The translations under genes were made by a program, and so were the position numbers. From assembly GCA_009746045.1 (NCBI GenBank), contig RPFO01000131.1, forward strand, positions 241,860 to 305,859: a stretch of DNA of 64,000 nucleotides, read 5' to 3'. Shown here piece after piece: positions 29,426 through 39,800 of this stretch. This DNA comes from Mesostigma viride. Taxonomy: Eukaryota; Streptophyta; Mesostigmatophyceae; Mesostigmatales; Mesostigmataceae. The notes beneath the pieces are model-generated. The model saw only the letters and a program-made list of their open reading frames with translations, had not been told where the DNA came from and searched no databases. The number at the start of each line of letters is the position of its first letter. Within the stretch, counting starts at the first letter, position 1.

Positions 29426-29937
29426 GCGCATCGAATGCAAGTGGTCTGACCGAATTTGGGGCTCAGACGCAAAAGATCTGAGCTCCGCCGTCAGCCATCC
29501 CGCCGTCAGCCATTTTTTATTTTCACACCCAGACATATATTGCTTTAGACGCCGCCATCCGGCCCTCGGGTCTGTCTCCTCGGGCTGACCGGCGTGCCCA
29601 ACGACCCATGGCCGGTACTTTGGGACTTTGGTGAGAGAGCGTGGTCCGCGCACACTGCACCGTACTGTCCGTACGGTGCACCTGGCGACTAGGGCCTACT
29701 ATGACTGCCATCTAGCGCCGGTGCCTGCTGTCCGCGGTACTGAGTACCGACGGACAGCTGGCATCTGTCACGGCACGTCTGCCTAGGCCTAGTCGACTGC
29801 ACTTAGCCTCGGGCCGCGGCCTTGCATCTCCGCAACCTAGAGGCTATAACTAATAACTGTCTCCACGAGCGTCGTCGTGTCATCAGCGTAGATCAGATCG
29901 CTCAGTAGGTAGTAAGGCCGGTGGGTCAACACTCAAC
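29426..29937. other. LINE flank with short perfect hairpins
   Basis: No gene is visible. Two compact inverted repeats lie here: GCACCGTAC...GTACGGTGC at about 29658-29680, and GTCCG(C)GGTACTGAGTACCG(A)CGGAC at about 29730-29756. They recall the palindrome at 15806. Confidence 0.5.
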
Positions 29938-30259
29938 CCCGCCGTAGCTGGCGTACTCCGTGATCTCGATCCCCAGCAGGCGCCCCTCCACCCGGGCAAA
30001 GCGGGCTTGTGCACGCCTCATAATGTAGTCCACTATAATGATGAATAGATATGGGGAGAGCGCACAGCCCTGCCACACCCCTTTGTGCAGGGGCGGAATA
30101 CCGGAGTGATGCGCAGCGTCATGCAACGGTACGGACCTGGCTTTGGGACCCTTCATAGAACTGGCGGATGATCTCAACAATATATTGTACGATGCCGGAC
30201 ACGGAACAGGCCGAGGACCATGGTGGACCACCCATAATTAGGGCGTCCCATATAACCGT
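29938..30259 (-). pseudogene. LINE reverse transcriptase fragment, interrupted by a LINE insertion
   Basis: The minus strand encodes F-D-T-V-I-W-D-A-L near 30240, I-V-E-I-I-R-Q-F-Y-E-G near 30165, and G-V-W-Q-G-C-A-L-S-P-Y-L-F near 30065. These are RT motifs with the G-x-x-Q-G box. Frames change between blocks. The coding sequence is cut at 30260 by a LINE 3'-end insertion and resumes at 31161 (T-K-A-F). Confidence 0.75.
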
Positions 30260-30266
30260 ATCGAAT

Positions 30267-31160
30267 TGATTAAACTCGTGCTCCCGTTGGGGAGTCACGG
30301 AGCACCGGAGTGCTTTTAATCCCAGGCTGCATGACAGTGCACAACAGAAAGAAAGGGCAGAGACCCCCTTTCGCCTTGATGCATGCCAGAGGAGGCATGC
30401 CACAGTAGCAATCGGACACGACATACGACTGTTACGGCCCAGACCTTTGAATGGGCGTAACGATGCCTTCAATAAATAAGTCGAAAGTCATTTGCTATTC
30501 GTTTGGGACTTTCGATAGCTCGCTTTCATAGTCCGCCGGACTATAGGACTCTAATTCGGGACTTATTTGGGAATTTGTCCTAAGTTCGGGACTTTGTGTG
30601 TTTATTTGGTACTTTGTGTGTTTCGGACCAGTTATTTTGGGCCTAGCCAGAAGTACGAGATCTTCTAGGGGCCGGGCCGGCCCTAGACGTCAGACAGAAC
30701 CTATTGGGGCTTGACGGCAGTATCTGGAAGATCGGCGCGCATGTCGGCGCGCCCGCACACCAACTTGCCAGCTTGGTAGCGCAGCTAGGTGAAATTGGTC
30801 TGAGGACGATGGACTCGCTCTCTTTGGTTTGATGATTAATGAAACGAGTGTTGACGACTCTCTCAGACCAAGGGGCGCTAATCCGGATGTCATTTGCCTC
30901 ATGACATGCCGTGTTATATAGCTAGATTAATTTATCATGCTATAAGGCCTAGCTGAGGATAAACCGCGGCTCAGTTAGTCAATTTACTGCGATCTTTGCT
31001 TGCTATCGCGGTACGCAGATGCGCGGCTATGCCGGCTTATTAAACTGCACCTTATACTAGATTAGATCTTTCGCACCGTCCGGATCGGGATGTAACAACG
31101 ACCCGGCAAGCCGTTCTGTGGGTGCAATAAGAGTTATAAGACCCATGTGAGCATATCATA
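30267..31160 (-). mobile_element. 5'-truncated LINE 3' end with 7-bp target duplication
   Basis: A LINE 3' UTR piece of only about 225 bp (30267-30429 plus 31103-31160) is flanked by the direct repeat ATCGAAT at 30260-30266 and 31161-31167. It ends in the stem-loop seen at 15249-15276. This is the signature of target-primed insertion with 5' truncation. A solo LTR was later inserted into it. Confidence 0.8.
30430..31097 (-). repeat. Solo LTR of a gypsy relative
   Basis: A 668-bp sequence starts TGTTACGG and ends GGGATGTAACA. It has a 5-bp target duplication, ACGAC, at 30425-30429 and 31098-31102. Its reverse complement resembles the gypsy LTRs at 1505 and 14497, sharing 'gtgcgaaagatc' near one end and 'ggaccagttattttgggcc' in the middle. 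No internal region remains, so it arose by LTR-LTR recombination. Confidence 0.88.
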
Positions 31161-31192
31161 ATCGAATGCCTTGGTGTATGTATAATCTATTC

Positions 31193-31306
31193 AGCAATTA
31201 GCCAAGCTATTTGCTTTTATACGTCGAAGGCTCACTTCGACTACTTGCGTGCAAGTACTAGTCGAAGTGAGCCTTCGACGTATAAAAGCAAATAGCCCGG
31301 CTAATT
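31193..31306. mobile_element. Palindromic MITE-like element, second family, copy 1
   Basis: The arms GCAATTAGCC...GCTATTTGCTTTTATACG and their reverse complement meet near 31250 around CTTGCGTGCAAG. No coding capacity is visible. Confidence 0.8.
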
Positions 31307-31693
31307 GCTTAGCATAAACTTGACACGCGGGAAGAGGATCGTTTGCTCGCCGCTAGCCCACTGCCATGCAGCCCGCGCACTCACGAATTCTCAGTCTAGC
31401 TCCGCAGACTAATTACGCCGGCCCCCTGGCCTCCGTAATTAAGCCTAGTAATTACGCCTCCGGCGGCCCTAGCTGGGCCGTGTAATTAACCGTGCCCACT
31501 CTAGGCTCCGGCACCCAGCGCTATTCCTGCAAGAGCGATGAGAATATTGACGCCGCAATATTCTAACTCCAACCCTTTCTTAGGAAACGTACCTCAGGCA
31601 CCTCATAGAAGCTCAGCATTTCTGGCACCTGCGCCTGGCGGAATTAGATCCCAAATAATTTGCTCCGGCACTGGAACCGAACCGCGGCAAATT

Positions 31694-31825
31694 TATGTTA
31701 AGCAAATAGCCGGGCTTAGTATTTGCTTTTATACGTTGAAGGTTCACTTCGACTACTTGCGCGCAACTCGCAAGTAGTCGAAGTGAACCTTTGACGTATA
31801 ATATTAAAAGCAAATAGCCCGGCTT
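31694..31825. mobile_element. Palindromic MITE-like element, second family, copy 2
   Basis: It has the same arms as the copy at 31193-31306 (GCAAATAGCCGGGCT; TTTGCTTTTATACGT; GTTCACTTCGACTACTTGCG), with small insertions. It lies directly beside a reverse-transcriptase fragment. Confidence 0.75.
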
Positions 31826-31935
31826 ATTATACCAAGGCATTCGATACGGTTATATGGGACGCCCTATGGGTGGTCCTCCGCCTGTTCCGTGTCCAGCATC
31901 GTAAATTGTTGAGATCATCCGCCAGCTCTAAACTT
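31826..31935 (+). pseudogene. LINE reverse transcriptase fragment
   Basis: The plus strand encodes T-K-A-F-D-T-V-I-W-D-A-L-W-V-V-L-R-L-F. This is the same block as the minus-strand copy near 30240 and 31165, so part of the RT gene is present as an inverted duplicate. Confidence 0.7.
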
Positions 31936-32372
31936 AGAAATTGGCGTACGCTCCTGGGATATCGGGGTTGGTTCCTCTCGGAGGCATGCACGGAAATATT
32001 TGCGGCGGGTATAGGCCTGGGAGGCTGAGGATTTCTATGTTTGGTGGAGGCCGGGTAGGCCAAGTCGAAATAGGAAATTATCACGGCGTGAGGCTGGGAA
32101 TAGCCGAGTCGTAACTAATCGTCGCCTCGATCGGTAACGAGCAGTGTGTGCGGGACGCCGGAATTTCCCCACGCGGCCCAATTTCGGCGATACGCATTAC
32201 TTTTGCATACTTGCAAGTCAAGTTCGCATTACCACGAAGATCAATAGCAATGGCAAGAGGCCGGGGGCCAGGCGGCCCACTTCCTCGATCGATCAGGCGG
32301 CGCGCGGTAACTGTGCGATGGTGACCGTAACACGGAAGCCCATCCAGTGGCCGGGACTTGAGCACCTATAGC

Positions 32373-33320
32373 CGTCAATGAGGATCGAGGCTGGAACACA
32401 TGCGGTTGAGCAGGAGACGCATGAAGACTTTCAGCAGGCAGCTTAATTGGAGACAGATTTCGCGGTACTTGCCGTTATCCGCAGCGAACCCCATGCCCTT
32501 GTAGTAGAGCATGACCCCGACAGCGGTCTTCCAATACATTGGCGGGGGGAGGCCATCTCGTAGATCGGATGCGGTTGCAAACGCCCCGGGGGAAATGCTC
32601 AAGCTTAGGCAGCTTAACCACCTCCGGTGAAATATTGTCCACTCGGCCCATGGCAGCATCGTTGCGGAGGGTCGAGATGGCAGCAGCCCATTCCTGGGGG
32701 ATCCACTCGTCATGGGGGCCGTCCACCAGGGGGCCGGAGAGCGGTGGGACCAAGTCGTCCGTCTCACGGCCGCGTGGGCTCAATAGGTCCGCCTTGTCTA
32801 GTAGCCGCAGGGCGTACGTGCAGCTGCAGCGGGGTCTCGAGAGCTGGGGGGGGGGCGAGCCAGGGGCCCCCGATAGTTTGGCCTGGCAGCTGAACCAAAG
32901 CTCAAGGCGTTCAGTCGGTGGGGGTGCCCGGGATGTCAGGCGTCAGCCCAGGGCTCAGCGTTTCACGTACGGCGTCCGGTGAGACGTCGGTCGAGAGCCA
33001 TGATGCCGCCTTGTGCTGGTCTGGTTGGCGGCCAGGAGGCGATAGATCTCTGCGGCAAGTTTCTCCACGTCCTCCAGGTGTGCGGCAGTATATATGCTTG
33101 AGTAAGCCGCTCATGGTACAGGTACAGGTCTTCCCCGCGGTGGGGGGCTTCTCCTAGCGCCAGCCGGGCGGCAACCGACCACCCGGGCATCGCGCAGGTA
33201 TTATTAGTGGGGCTGGGCGGGCGCAGGGGTGAGTCAGGGAGCAGCTGCGAGCCAATGATCCACTGATCGCATGAACAGTTCATCATAGGGTGGCGTGAGA
33301 TCCAGGCCGCGTTCGGCATC
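32373..33320 (-). pseudogene. LINE ORF2 fragment, region before the RT active site
   Basis: Minus-strand frames show W-I-P-Q-E-W-A-A-A-I-S-T-L-R, N-I-S-P-E-V-V-K-L, then V-G-V-M-L-Y-Y-K-G and K-Y-R-E-I-C-L, then L-L-K-V-F-M-R-L-L-L-N-R-M. This matches the N-terminal RT motifs of non-LTR elements (Y-R-x-I-x-L; K-V-x-x-R-x-L-x-N-R). The part toward 33320 may be the linker from the endonuclease. Frame changes are frequent. Confidence 0.65.
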
Positions 33321-33349
33321 CAGGTACATCAAAGGTTGCGCAGTCGGCG

Positions 33350-33860
33350 TGAGATCACATAGTACTTTTCAACTCGCATATTGCACCCTCCAACATGGCA
33401 CACGCACGGGGGCAGCTCCACAAGCACCGTACCGTACGTCGCCGGTGGAGCGACCTCGCCCTGCCACGGATTGTCAAGCGCCACCTGTTAAAGGTCGTCA
33501 TTCTGATGATCCTGACCTACGGAGCCGAGACATAATATGCATGGACGCTGACGCAGGAGCTGGAGAATTTATTCGACTCCACGGCAACGTCCCCAAGATG
33601 TTGCGCAAGGCACTGTAAATTCCCTTTGGTTTGCACATAATTAGCAATGAGGACTTGTACGCTGATTTACCACATGTTTCCCACATTCTTAGGCTCAGGC
33701 GCCTGGGCCTAGCCGGGCACCTGGCCCGCACAGATCAGGTAGATACATCAGACAGACTAGCTGGCACCAAGCCCGCACAGCCCGGGCGTTTTGTCCTCAC
33801 CTGGCATGCCCCCGGCTGCGCGCGCCAGCCGGGCCGCCCGCCGTGGACAGTTCCGCGATA
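33350..33860 (+). pseudogene. LINE ORF2 fragment, region after the RT
   Basis: The plus strand encodes R-H-L-L-K-V-V-I-L-M-I-L-T-Y-G-A-E-T, the typical block downstream of the RT catalytic core in non-LTR elements. A W-T-x-T-Q-E-L segment and a decayed C-terminal part follow. Stop codons are present. Confidence 0.65.
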
Positions 33861-33880
33861 ATACCTAGGCTAGGCATGGA

Positions 33881-34134
33881 CATGTGCTACCCTGCCACCT
33901 GGTTTGTCTGTAATATGGAGGCAGATGGTGCGCAAGGATAGATGGCAAGTAGTGATGAAGGAGACCACCCCCAAGCCTGTGGGGGCTCCGCGTGTGACCA
34001 AGTATGGCATTCATAGCGATTCGGGCCGCGGTGCCCACAACCCTGTAACTAGGACCTACTAGATAGCTTACGCCATCCATTCCATATGCTCACGTGACGC
34101 AGTCACGTGTCTATTAATTAATTAATTAATTAAT
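33881..34134 (+). mobile_element. LINE 3' end with perfect stem-loop and (TTAA)n tail
   Basis: The 3' UTR ends with CACGTGAC-GCA-GTCACGTG (34091-34109), a perfect 8-bp stem, then TCTA and a (TTAA)n tail. The region upstream (from 'cctggtttgtctgtaatatggaggcagatg') recurs at about 34256. Confidence 0.8.
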
Positions 34135-34490
34135 CCATTCCATCCCATGTTCCCCTCCCACTGAGGACTTATGCTCACGTGACGCAGTCACGTGTCTATT
34201 AATTAATTAATTAATGTGCTACCCTAGCCGGGACGGGCTCACGCCCTGGCAGCCTCCTGGTTTGTCTGTAATATGGAGGCAGATGACATATAAAGGCAGG
34301 TGGCAGAAAGTAATGCCGAACACTGCCCCCCAGTCGGTGGGGGCTCTGCGTGTGACCACGTTTGGCATTCATAGTAACTCGGGCCCGCATTGGTTGAACC
34401 CTGTAACTAGGAACTTGATGGACAATCGATCCCCCCAATCCCATCTCCATTTGCCTCTTGACTTACGCTCACGTAACGCAGTTGCGTGGA
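34135..34490 (+). mobile_element. Two further LINE 3' ends of the same family
   Basis: The stem CACGTGACGCAGTCACGTG recurs at 34176-34194, followed by a TTAA tail to about 34215. Then another 3' UTR copy (34216-34490) ends in a diverged stem, CACGTAACGCAGTTGCGTG, at 34470-34488 without a tail. Three successive 3' ends in 400 bp suggest insertion of LINEs into the tails of earlier copies. Confidence 0.7.
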
Positions 34491-35792
34491 AGCTAGCTAT
34501 AATCCTTGATAGTTAATAAATTCCATGAAGCGTTGTGGTTACATTCTATGTTGCATGGCAGCCTTGAGTCTATCCATTGAGCTGACGGCCCATCCCTTCT
34601 CGGTAATTGAGATAAGCCTTGTATTGATACTTGTCTTGTATTTACAATTCTCAATTCTTCGTGATTTATAGCATGTGCATACAGTTCCAAGTATATGGCA
34701 AATAAATGTATGGTCTACTGTACATGATCTTTCCAAAGAAGGATGCGACAGGCAGCCTTTCTCCTGAAGCTGGTGAGCACTGCCCCGTTGCCATTTACAC
34801 AGGCCAGAGCTCCAAAAGTCAACCGCCTGGTGGCAAAGTCCCTAAGAATCCTACCCTGTGGCCAGGTCCCTACCCTTAATAGTGCATGCGTACTTATGAG
34901 CATTGCACAACGGACGAGGAATGGCTCTTAGCCGAAGTATCCGCTGGCGACTTTTCTTCATCTGGCCACCAAGAAGACGAGCACAAGAGGATGTTACACG
35001 TGAAGGCCAATGTGCATCCCATGTACGCAAAGCGTTAAGGTCTGCACAGCTGCATTCCTGTTCACAGCCCACATGCAAGCCAGCTTGCATTTGTTTCCAA
35101 GCATTCACTGCATCCTTGGGTGCTACCTTACTAACAGCCCACCACCTGCAGGTCTGCCCAGCTGGCTCCAGGCCCCGCATTCCAAACACACATCTGGACG
35201 GGTTTTGCCGACCACCGCGGAGTCACCGGTTTCTCACCAACCCACCCAGTTTCTCACCAGGCTGGCCCTGTAAATCTTGCTCCCTTCTCTGCTTGGGCCC
35301 TGCATCTGGCCCTCCCTTCGCCTGTGCCCCCGACCAATACGGCTACCACCACAATAGCGTATCTGTGGCTATCTCCCAGCCTACAGCGTATCTGTGCAGC
35401 TTACGCTGGCCACTAGCGGATGCAAGTGTCACCGTCTTCCGTTACTAAAACTGTCCACCGGCACCTACTAGACAGGCACAATCTCTTAACTGCGCCAGAC
35501 ACGGATCAGTGAAATGACTACATAAGATGCGGGTTTAGGTCAACGGGCACAATTCTGCAATAGCGCCAGACCCTTGGTGCAAGTATTGGTATGGGTGCCC
35601 AACCGCCTGCCAGCAAATGAAAGAAAACAACATGAATCCTTCCTCCACATGGGCGACCTGCATACACATGTGGGTGCCTGGTTGTACGCACACATGAATG
35701 GATGTACCCAAAACACAAGGGCAGTAATTCCTTGTGGTTTCCCCCCGATTCATCGGCCACAGAAATAGGCTTGCAATACTAAGGCACGCACT
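34491..35792. other. No recognisable gene
   Basis: About 1.3 kb without a supported gene, RNA or mobile element. A plus-strand frame at 34903-35448 is open but has the Cys/Pro/Ser-rich make-up of non-coding sequence and no motif. This marks the boundary between the transposon nest and the host gene region. Confidence 0.5.
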
Positions 35793-36512
35793 AGGCAGCC
35801 AGGAGATGGTGGCGACAGGGCAAGGAAACACAGGCAGCCACTAGCCATGGGGATGGTGGCGACAGGGCAAGGAAACACAGGCAGCCACTAGCCTTGGGGA
35901 TGGTGGCGACAGGACAAGGAAACACAGGCAGGCAATAGCCATGGGGATGGTGGCGACAGGACTTGGAAACACAGGCAGGCAATAGCCATGGGGTTGGTGG
36001 CGACAGGACTAGGAAACACAGGCAGGCAATGGCCTTGGGGATGGTGGCGACAGGACTAGGAAATACAGGCAGGCAATGGCCATGGGGTTGGTGGCGACAG
36101 GACTAGGAAACACAGGCAGGCAATAGCCATGGGGTTGGTGGCGACAGGACTAGGAAACACAGGCAGGCAATAGCCATGGGGTTGGTGGCGACAGGACTAG
36201 GAAACACAGGCAGGCAATAGCCATGGGGTTGGTGGCGACAGGACTAGGAAACACAGGCAGGCAATAGCCATGGGGTTGGTGGCGACAGGACTAGGAAACA
36301 CAGGCAGGCAATAGCCATGGGGTTGGTGGCGACAGGACTGGGAAACACAGGCAGGCAATAGCCATGGGGTTGGTGGCGACAGGACTGGGAAACACAGGCA
36401 GGCAATAGCCATGGGGTTGGTGGCGACACGACTGGGAAACACAGGCAGGCAATAGCCATGGGGTTGGTGGCGACAGGACTAGGAAATACAGGCAGGCAAT
36501 AGCCATGGGGTT
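35793..36512. repeat. 47-bp minisatellite, about 15 copies
   Basis: The unit contains AGGAAACACAGGCAGGCAAT followed by AGCCATGGGG and GGTGGCGACAGG. Early copies (35793-35930) differ more; those from 36100 to 36500 are nearly identical, suggesting recent spread at the right end. The 47-bp period shifts the frame with each copy, so open frames of about 80-96 residues in it are artefacts. It lies just downstream of the DIS3L-like gene. Confidence 0.95.
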
Positions 36513-36604
36513 TGCATCCCATGCCCAGGCCCAAACCAAACGTACTTCAACTCAGGCGAGCACGCAAGATAGTTACAGAGACAGTTTGCACGGGCACGCA
36601 CACC

Positions 36605-36834
36605 CTAGTCTACACAACCGTTCATGCAGGCATGCCCATGTCCGATCCATTGACAGTCCACGCAAGCATGCATGCACACCTGGCGCTCCAGCTCCGCCGC
36701 TCGAGCAACACCTTCCCGTGGGTCCTCTACAGCGAGCACGCTTGAACCAAAGGCAACCCGTACGGGGATGGGCTCGGACATGGTCGCCAACCTAAACATG
36801 GCGGTGTCGCCGCCGCCATCATGCACAGGGGCAC
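36605..36834 (-). CDS. DIS3L: DIS3L-like exon 19 (C-terminal extension)
   Basis: The acceptor TTGGCAG precedes 36834; phase 1 joins the previous exon as G|GT. It encodes A-P-V-H-D-G-G-G, then [26 protein letters not shown] donor is possible at 36680; otherwise the frame ends at a stop at 36605. Confidence 0.5.
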
Positions 36835-39800
36835 CTGCCAATTTAGGTTCCCCACCCACTCTCTGACCCGATGCCGCATCACATCCCCTTGTCGGCACAG
36901 CATCCCTCACGCCGTCCTCCCACGTCCCTGTGTGGGTGGCCGGCAGCGGACCGCGGTCCTCCTCATGCGCCACCCAGCCGCCTTTGTCTGAAAAGAAGAA
37001 AGGCGTGGGCTCTGATGAGCGCCGCAGGAGGGCGATGCATGGACGGCACGCATGATGCGTAATGAATATAGATGCAGAGATGTCTTGGTACCGCGCCAGG
37101 TGTATTATAATGTCATGGAAAGATGCCATGTACATTCACCGCTACCTCAACAGGAATCCCGACCTCGATCACATCATCCTCGGGCTGACCTCGCATAACC
37201 CTAAAATGCAACCTTTGAGTCTTGAAAATTGGGCACTGCACATCCCGGCACCCACAACGCCAGGCAAGCTACTTACGGCCAGCACTATTCCCAGCTCTAA
37301 GAGGTCAGCAGGGACCCTGTACATAGGTTGTATAGCCCCCCGCTAAGACACACAACGAGGGGCGCTGCCTTCGCCACGGCGGCATCCCACCACGGGCCAG
37401 CAGGTCGCGCCCCGCACAAACGCGCGCAGTCACCCATGCTTACAGACGCCACGTAAACTTGGGCAACATGTACATTCAGCCGTACATTCGGACGACACAT
37501 AAAATGTGCCTGAAGCCACCCCCTTGCAACCCCCTGGCTTGCGACGAATGAGATCGCCAACTGCGGAAGCGCGGGCCGTCGATGGAGCCCCCCCACTTGC
37601 ATGGGCCTGGCAGGTCTCCAACACAAGCCCCCCTGCACAAAAAGGGCTACCCCTCGCAACATGGTGCCCCAGGCATGCCACCGAGATGAAAACGCTGCCT
37701 TATCTGCCACGCTCACGCGGTCAAACCCCTCACCTGCCACGCTCATCTGCGCAAACTCCTCCACCAGCGTGTTGATGCTGGCGTCGCCCGCACGGTTGCC
37801 ACTCTCACCATCGCGCCATCCTCCAGATCCATCCTCCATCCGCTCTTCTTGGGGCGTTCCTTGCCCGGTGCCATACTCCCCCGCACTCGTGATGACGGCC
37901 CCCGGCCTACCCTTACTGCCGGCCGCTGCCATGCGGTCGTGAATCTGTCGCAGACCCGGCAGTGAGGTGCTGCCTCCCTCAGGCACAGCACCAACGGCTG
38001 GCCTTGCGCCCTGCCCCGACGTCGCTGCTGGCACCTTGTGCTGCTGTTGCGGGTGCTGCTGTCGATGTTGCTGGCGCTGTTGGCGCTGTTCTTGCTCCAT
38101 GCGGAGCGCAGCCGGGTGCTGAGGGTGCAGCAGCCGCAAGCGCATCATAGGGCTGTGGGAGCGTGGGACTGGAACCATGCAGTGGGGCAAAGACAGAAGG
38201 CAAGTGAGAGGGGGCATCATCATGGGGCTGTGGGAGCGGGGGAGTTGGACAGTGCAGTGGGGTAACGTGGAGCGCGGGCAAAGTGGTAGTTCTTTTGGGC
38301 TAGGGTACACCTCCACAAAAAGACGTGAGGTGAGCACGGATGGCTAGGACGTTCGCACAGTGTCCAGGTACAGCCACCATCGGTTGACAGCAAGAAAACT
38401 GCCAAAAGAAAGGATTGCCCGGATCTACTGGACGTCTGGCAGCGGACGTTCGTCGCTGGGGACCTGCCCCCCAGCATGCTTATGTGCTCCAGTATTCAAG
38501 CGGGATGGTGGCTAGAACATGGCCACATGGCGTGCCGGGAGCACATGGCAGGCCTGGCCACTCAAGAATCCTCACAGGAGTCACAAGACAGACACGGCAG
38601 GGTCCACACAGGGAGGCGCTGCGACACTGCTCAGTGGCAGGAAGTCCAAGGCGGAAGGAAAGAACAGGATATCCACGAATGGCGCACACACCGCATTGCC
38701 ACGGCACGCGCGACCGCCCCCCCTGGTAGCTTCTTCACCAAGGCAGGCTAAACTTCCCTGCCAGCTGCCATGCCACCAAGCCAAGCAACATGGGTGAGAG
38801 CTCGTTCCCAGCAACGGCTCAACCCCCCCCCCCGCCCCCCCGCTCACCCTCGGCGTGCAGGTGCACCCACACGCGGTCCATGCATGCATAGCGGTGCAGC
38901 ACAGCCAATGTGCCGGCATCCTGCTCATCCACCGCACCCCAGAGGGAGGATGGCCAACGATGCATACAATGGCACAAGGGAATGTTCACAGGAGTGCACG
39001 AAAGTCCACAAGAGCTTGCAATTAGATCAGCACAAATATGCATGTACAGGCCCAGGAAGGAGAGAGCCGCCACTCAAGGCAGCAGGGAGAGTCAGCAGAG
39101 AAGTGTTTTTGAAAGCTTCCACGTGCTCTTGTTATATTGCACATCCCATTATCATCAACCAGCGCAGGTTGATGGGTCACACAACCCCGGGGCCTGGTAT
39201 GCAACATGACCACCTTTGTAATGCAGCAGGCGGTGGCAGCGTGCAGCACATCCACGCGATGCGCGGGGCAGCGCGATCTGGTGCCGGATGAGATGACCAC
39301 TAGCTGCCATCACGCCACACACAGCACGCCATATACACCATGCTACATGCAGCAAGGCCCAACCCCATGCATGCACAGTGATGCACAGTGATGAGGCAGC
39401 AGTTGAGATTGCAAGAGAGTCAAGTAGTTGGGAAAATGGGTTGCCTAGCACGCCCTGAGGTTACGTATTTATGTTATAACAATGTCAAGCTTCTCAAGAG
39501 GTCTAGATTGTCATTGCGCAATGTCAGGTAAACTGCCATGTCAATACCTTAACGATCCCTGGCAGGACTACACCCAGATACCGATCACGAGCTGTAAAGC
39601 ATTCCAAATGATGTAATACAGTATCCATGTGTCTGACACGCATTCTGCTTTACATTACCTGCGGAGGCATAGCGGGATAACATTTGAGACCTCTTCAGAA
39701 GCTCGACATTGAAAACATATGCTACTAGATACGTTATCTAAGGCCGCGCCAAGCAACCCATTCTCCCAACCATGCGATTCTCATGTAATCTCAACTCCTA

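Noticed and set aside
35793-36512. CRISPR array
   Set aside because: The repeats are tandem with no unique spacers, and the surroundings are eukaryotic.
35791-36539. Minus-strand frames with repeated P-V-A-T-N-P-M-A-I-A
   Set aside because: They are translations of the 47-bp minisatellite in rotating frames.
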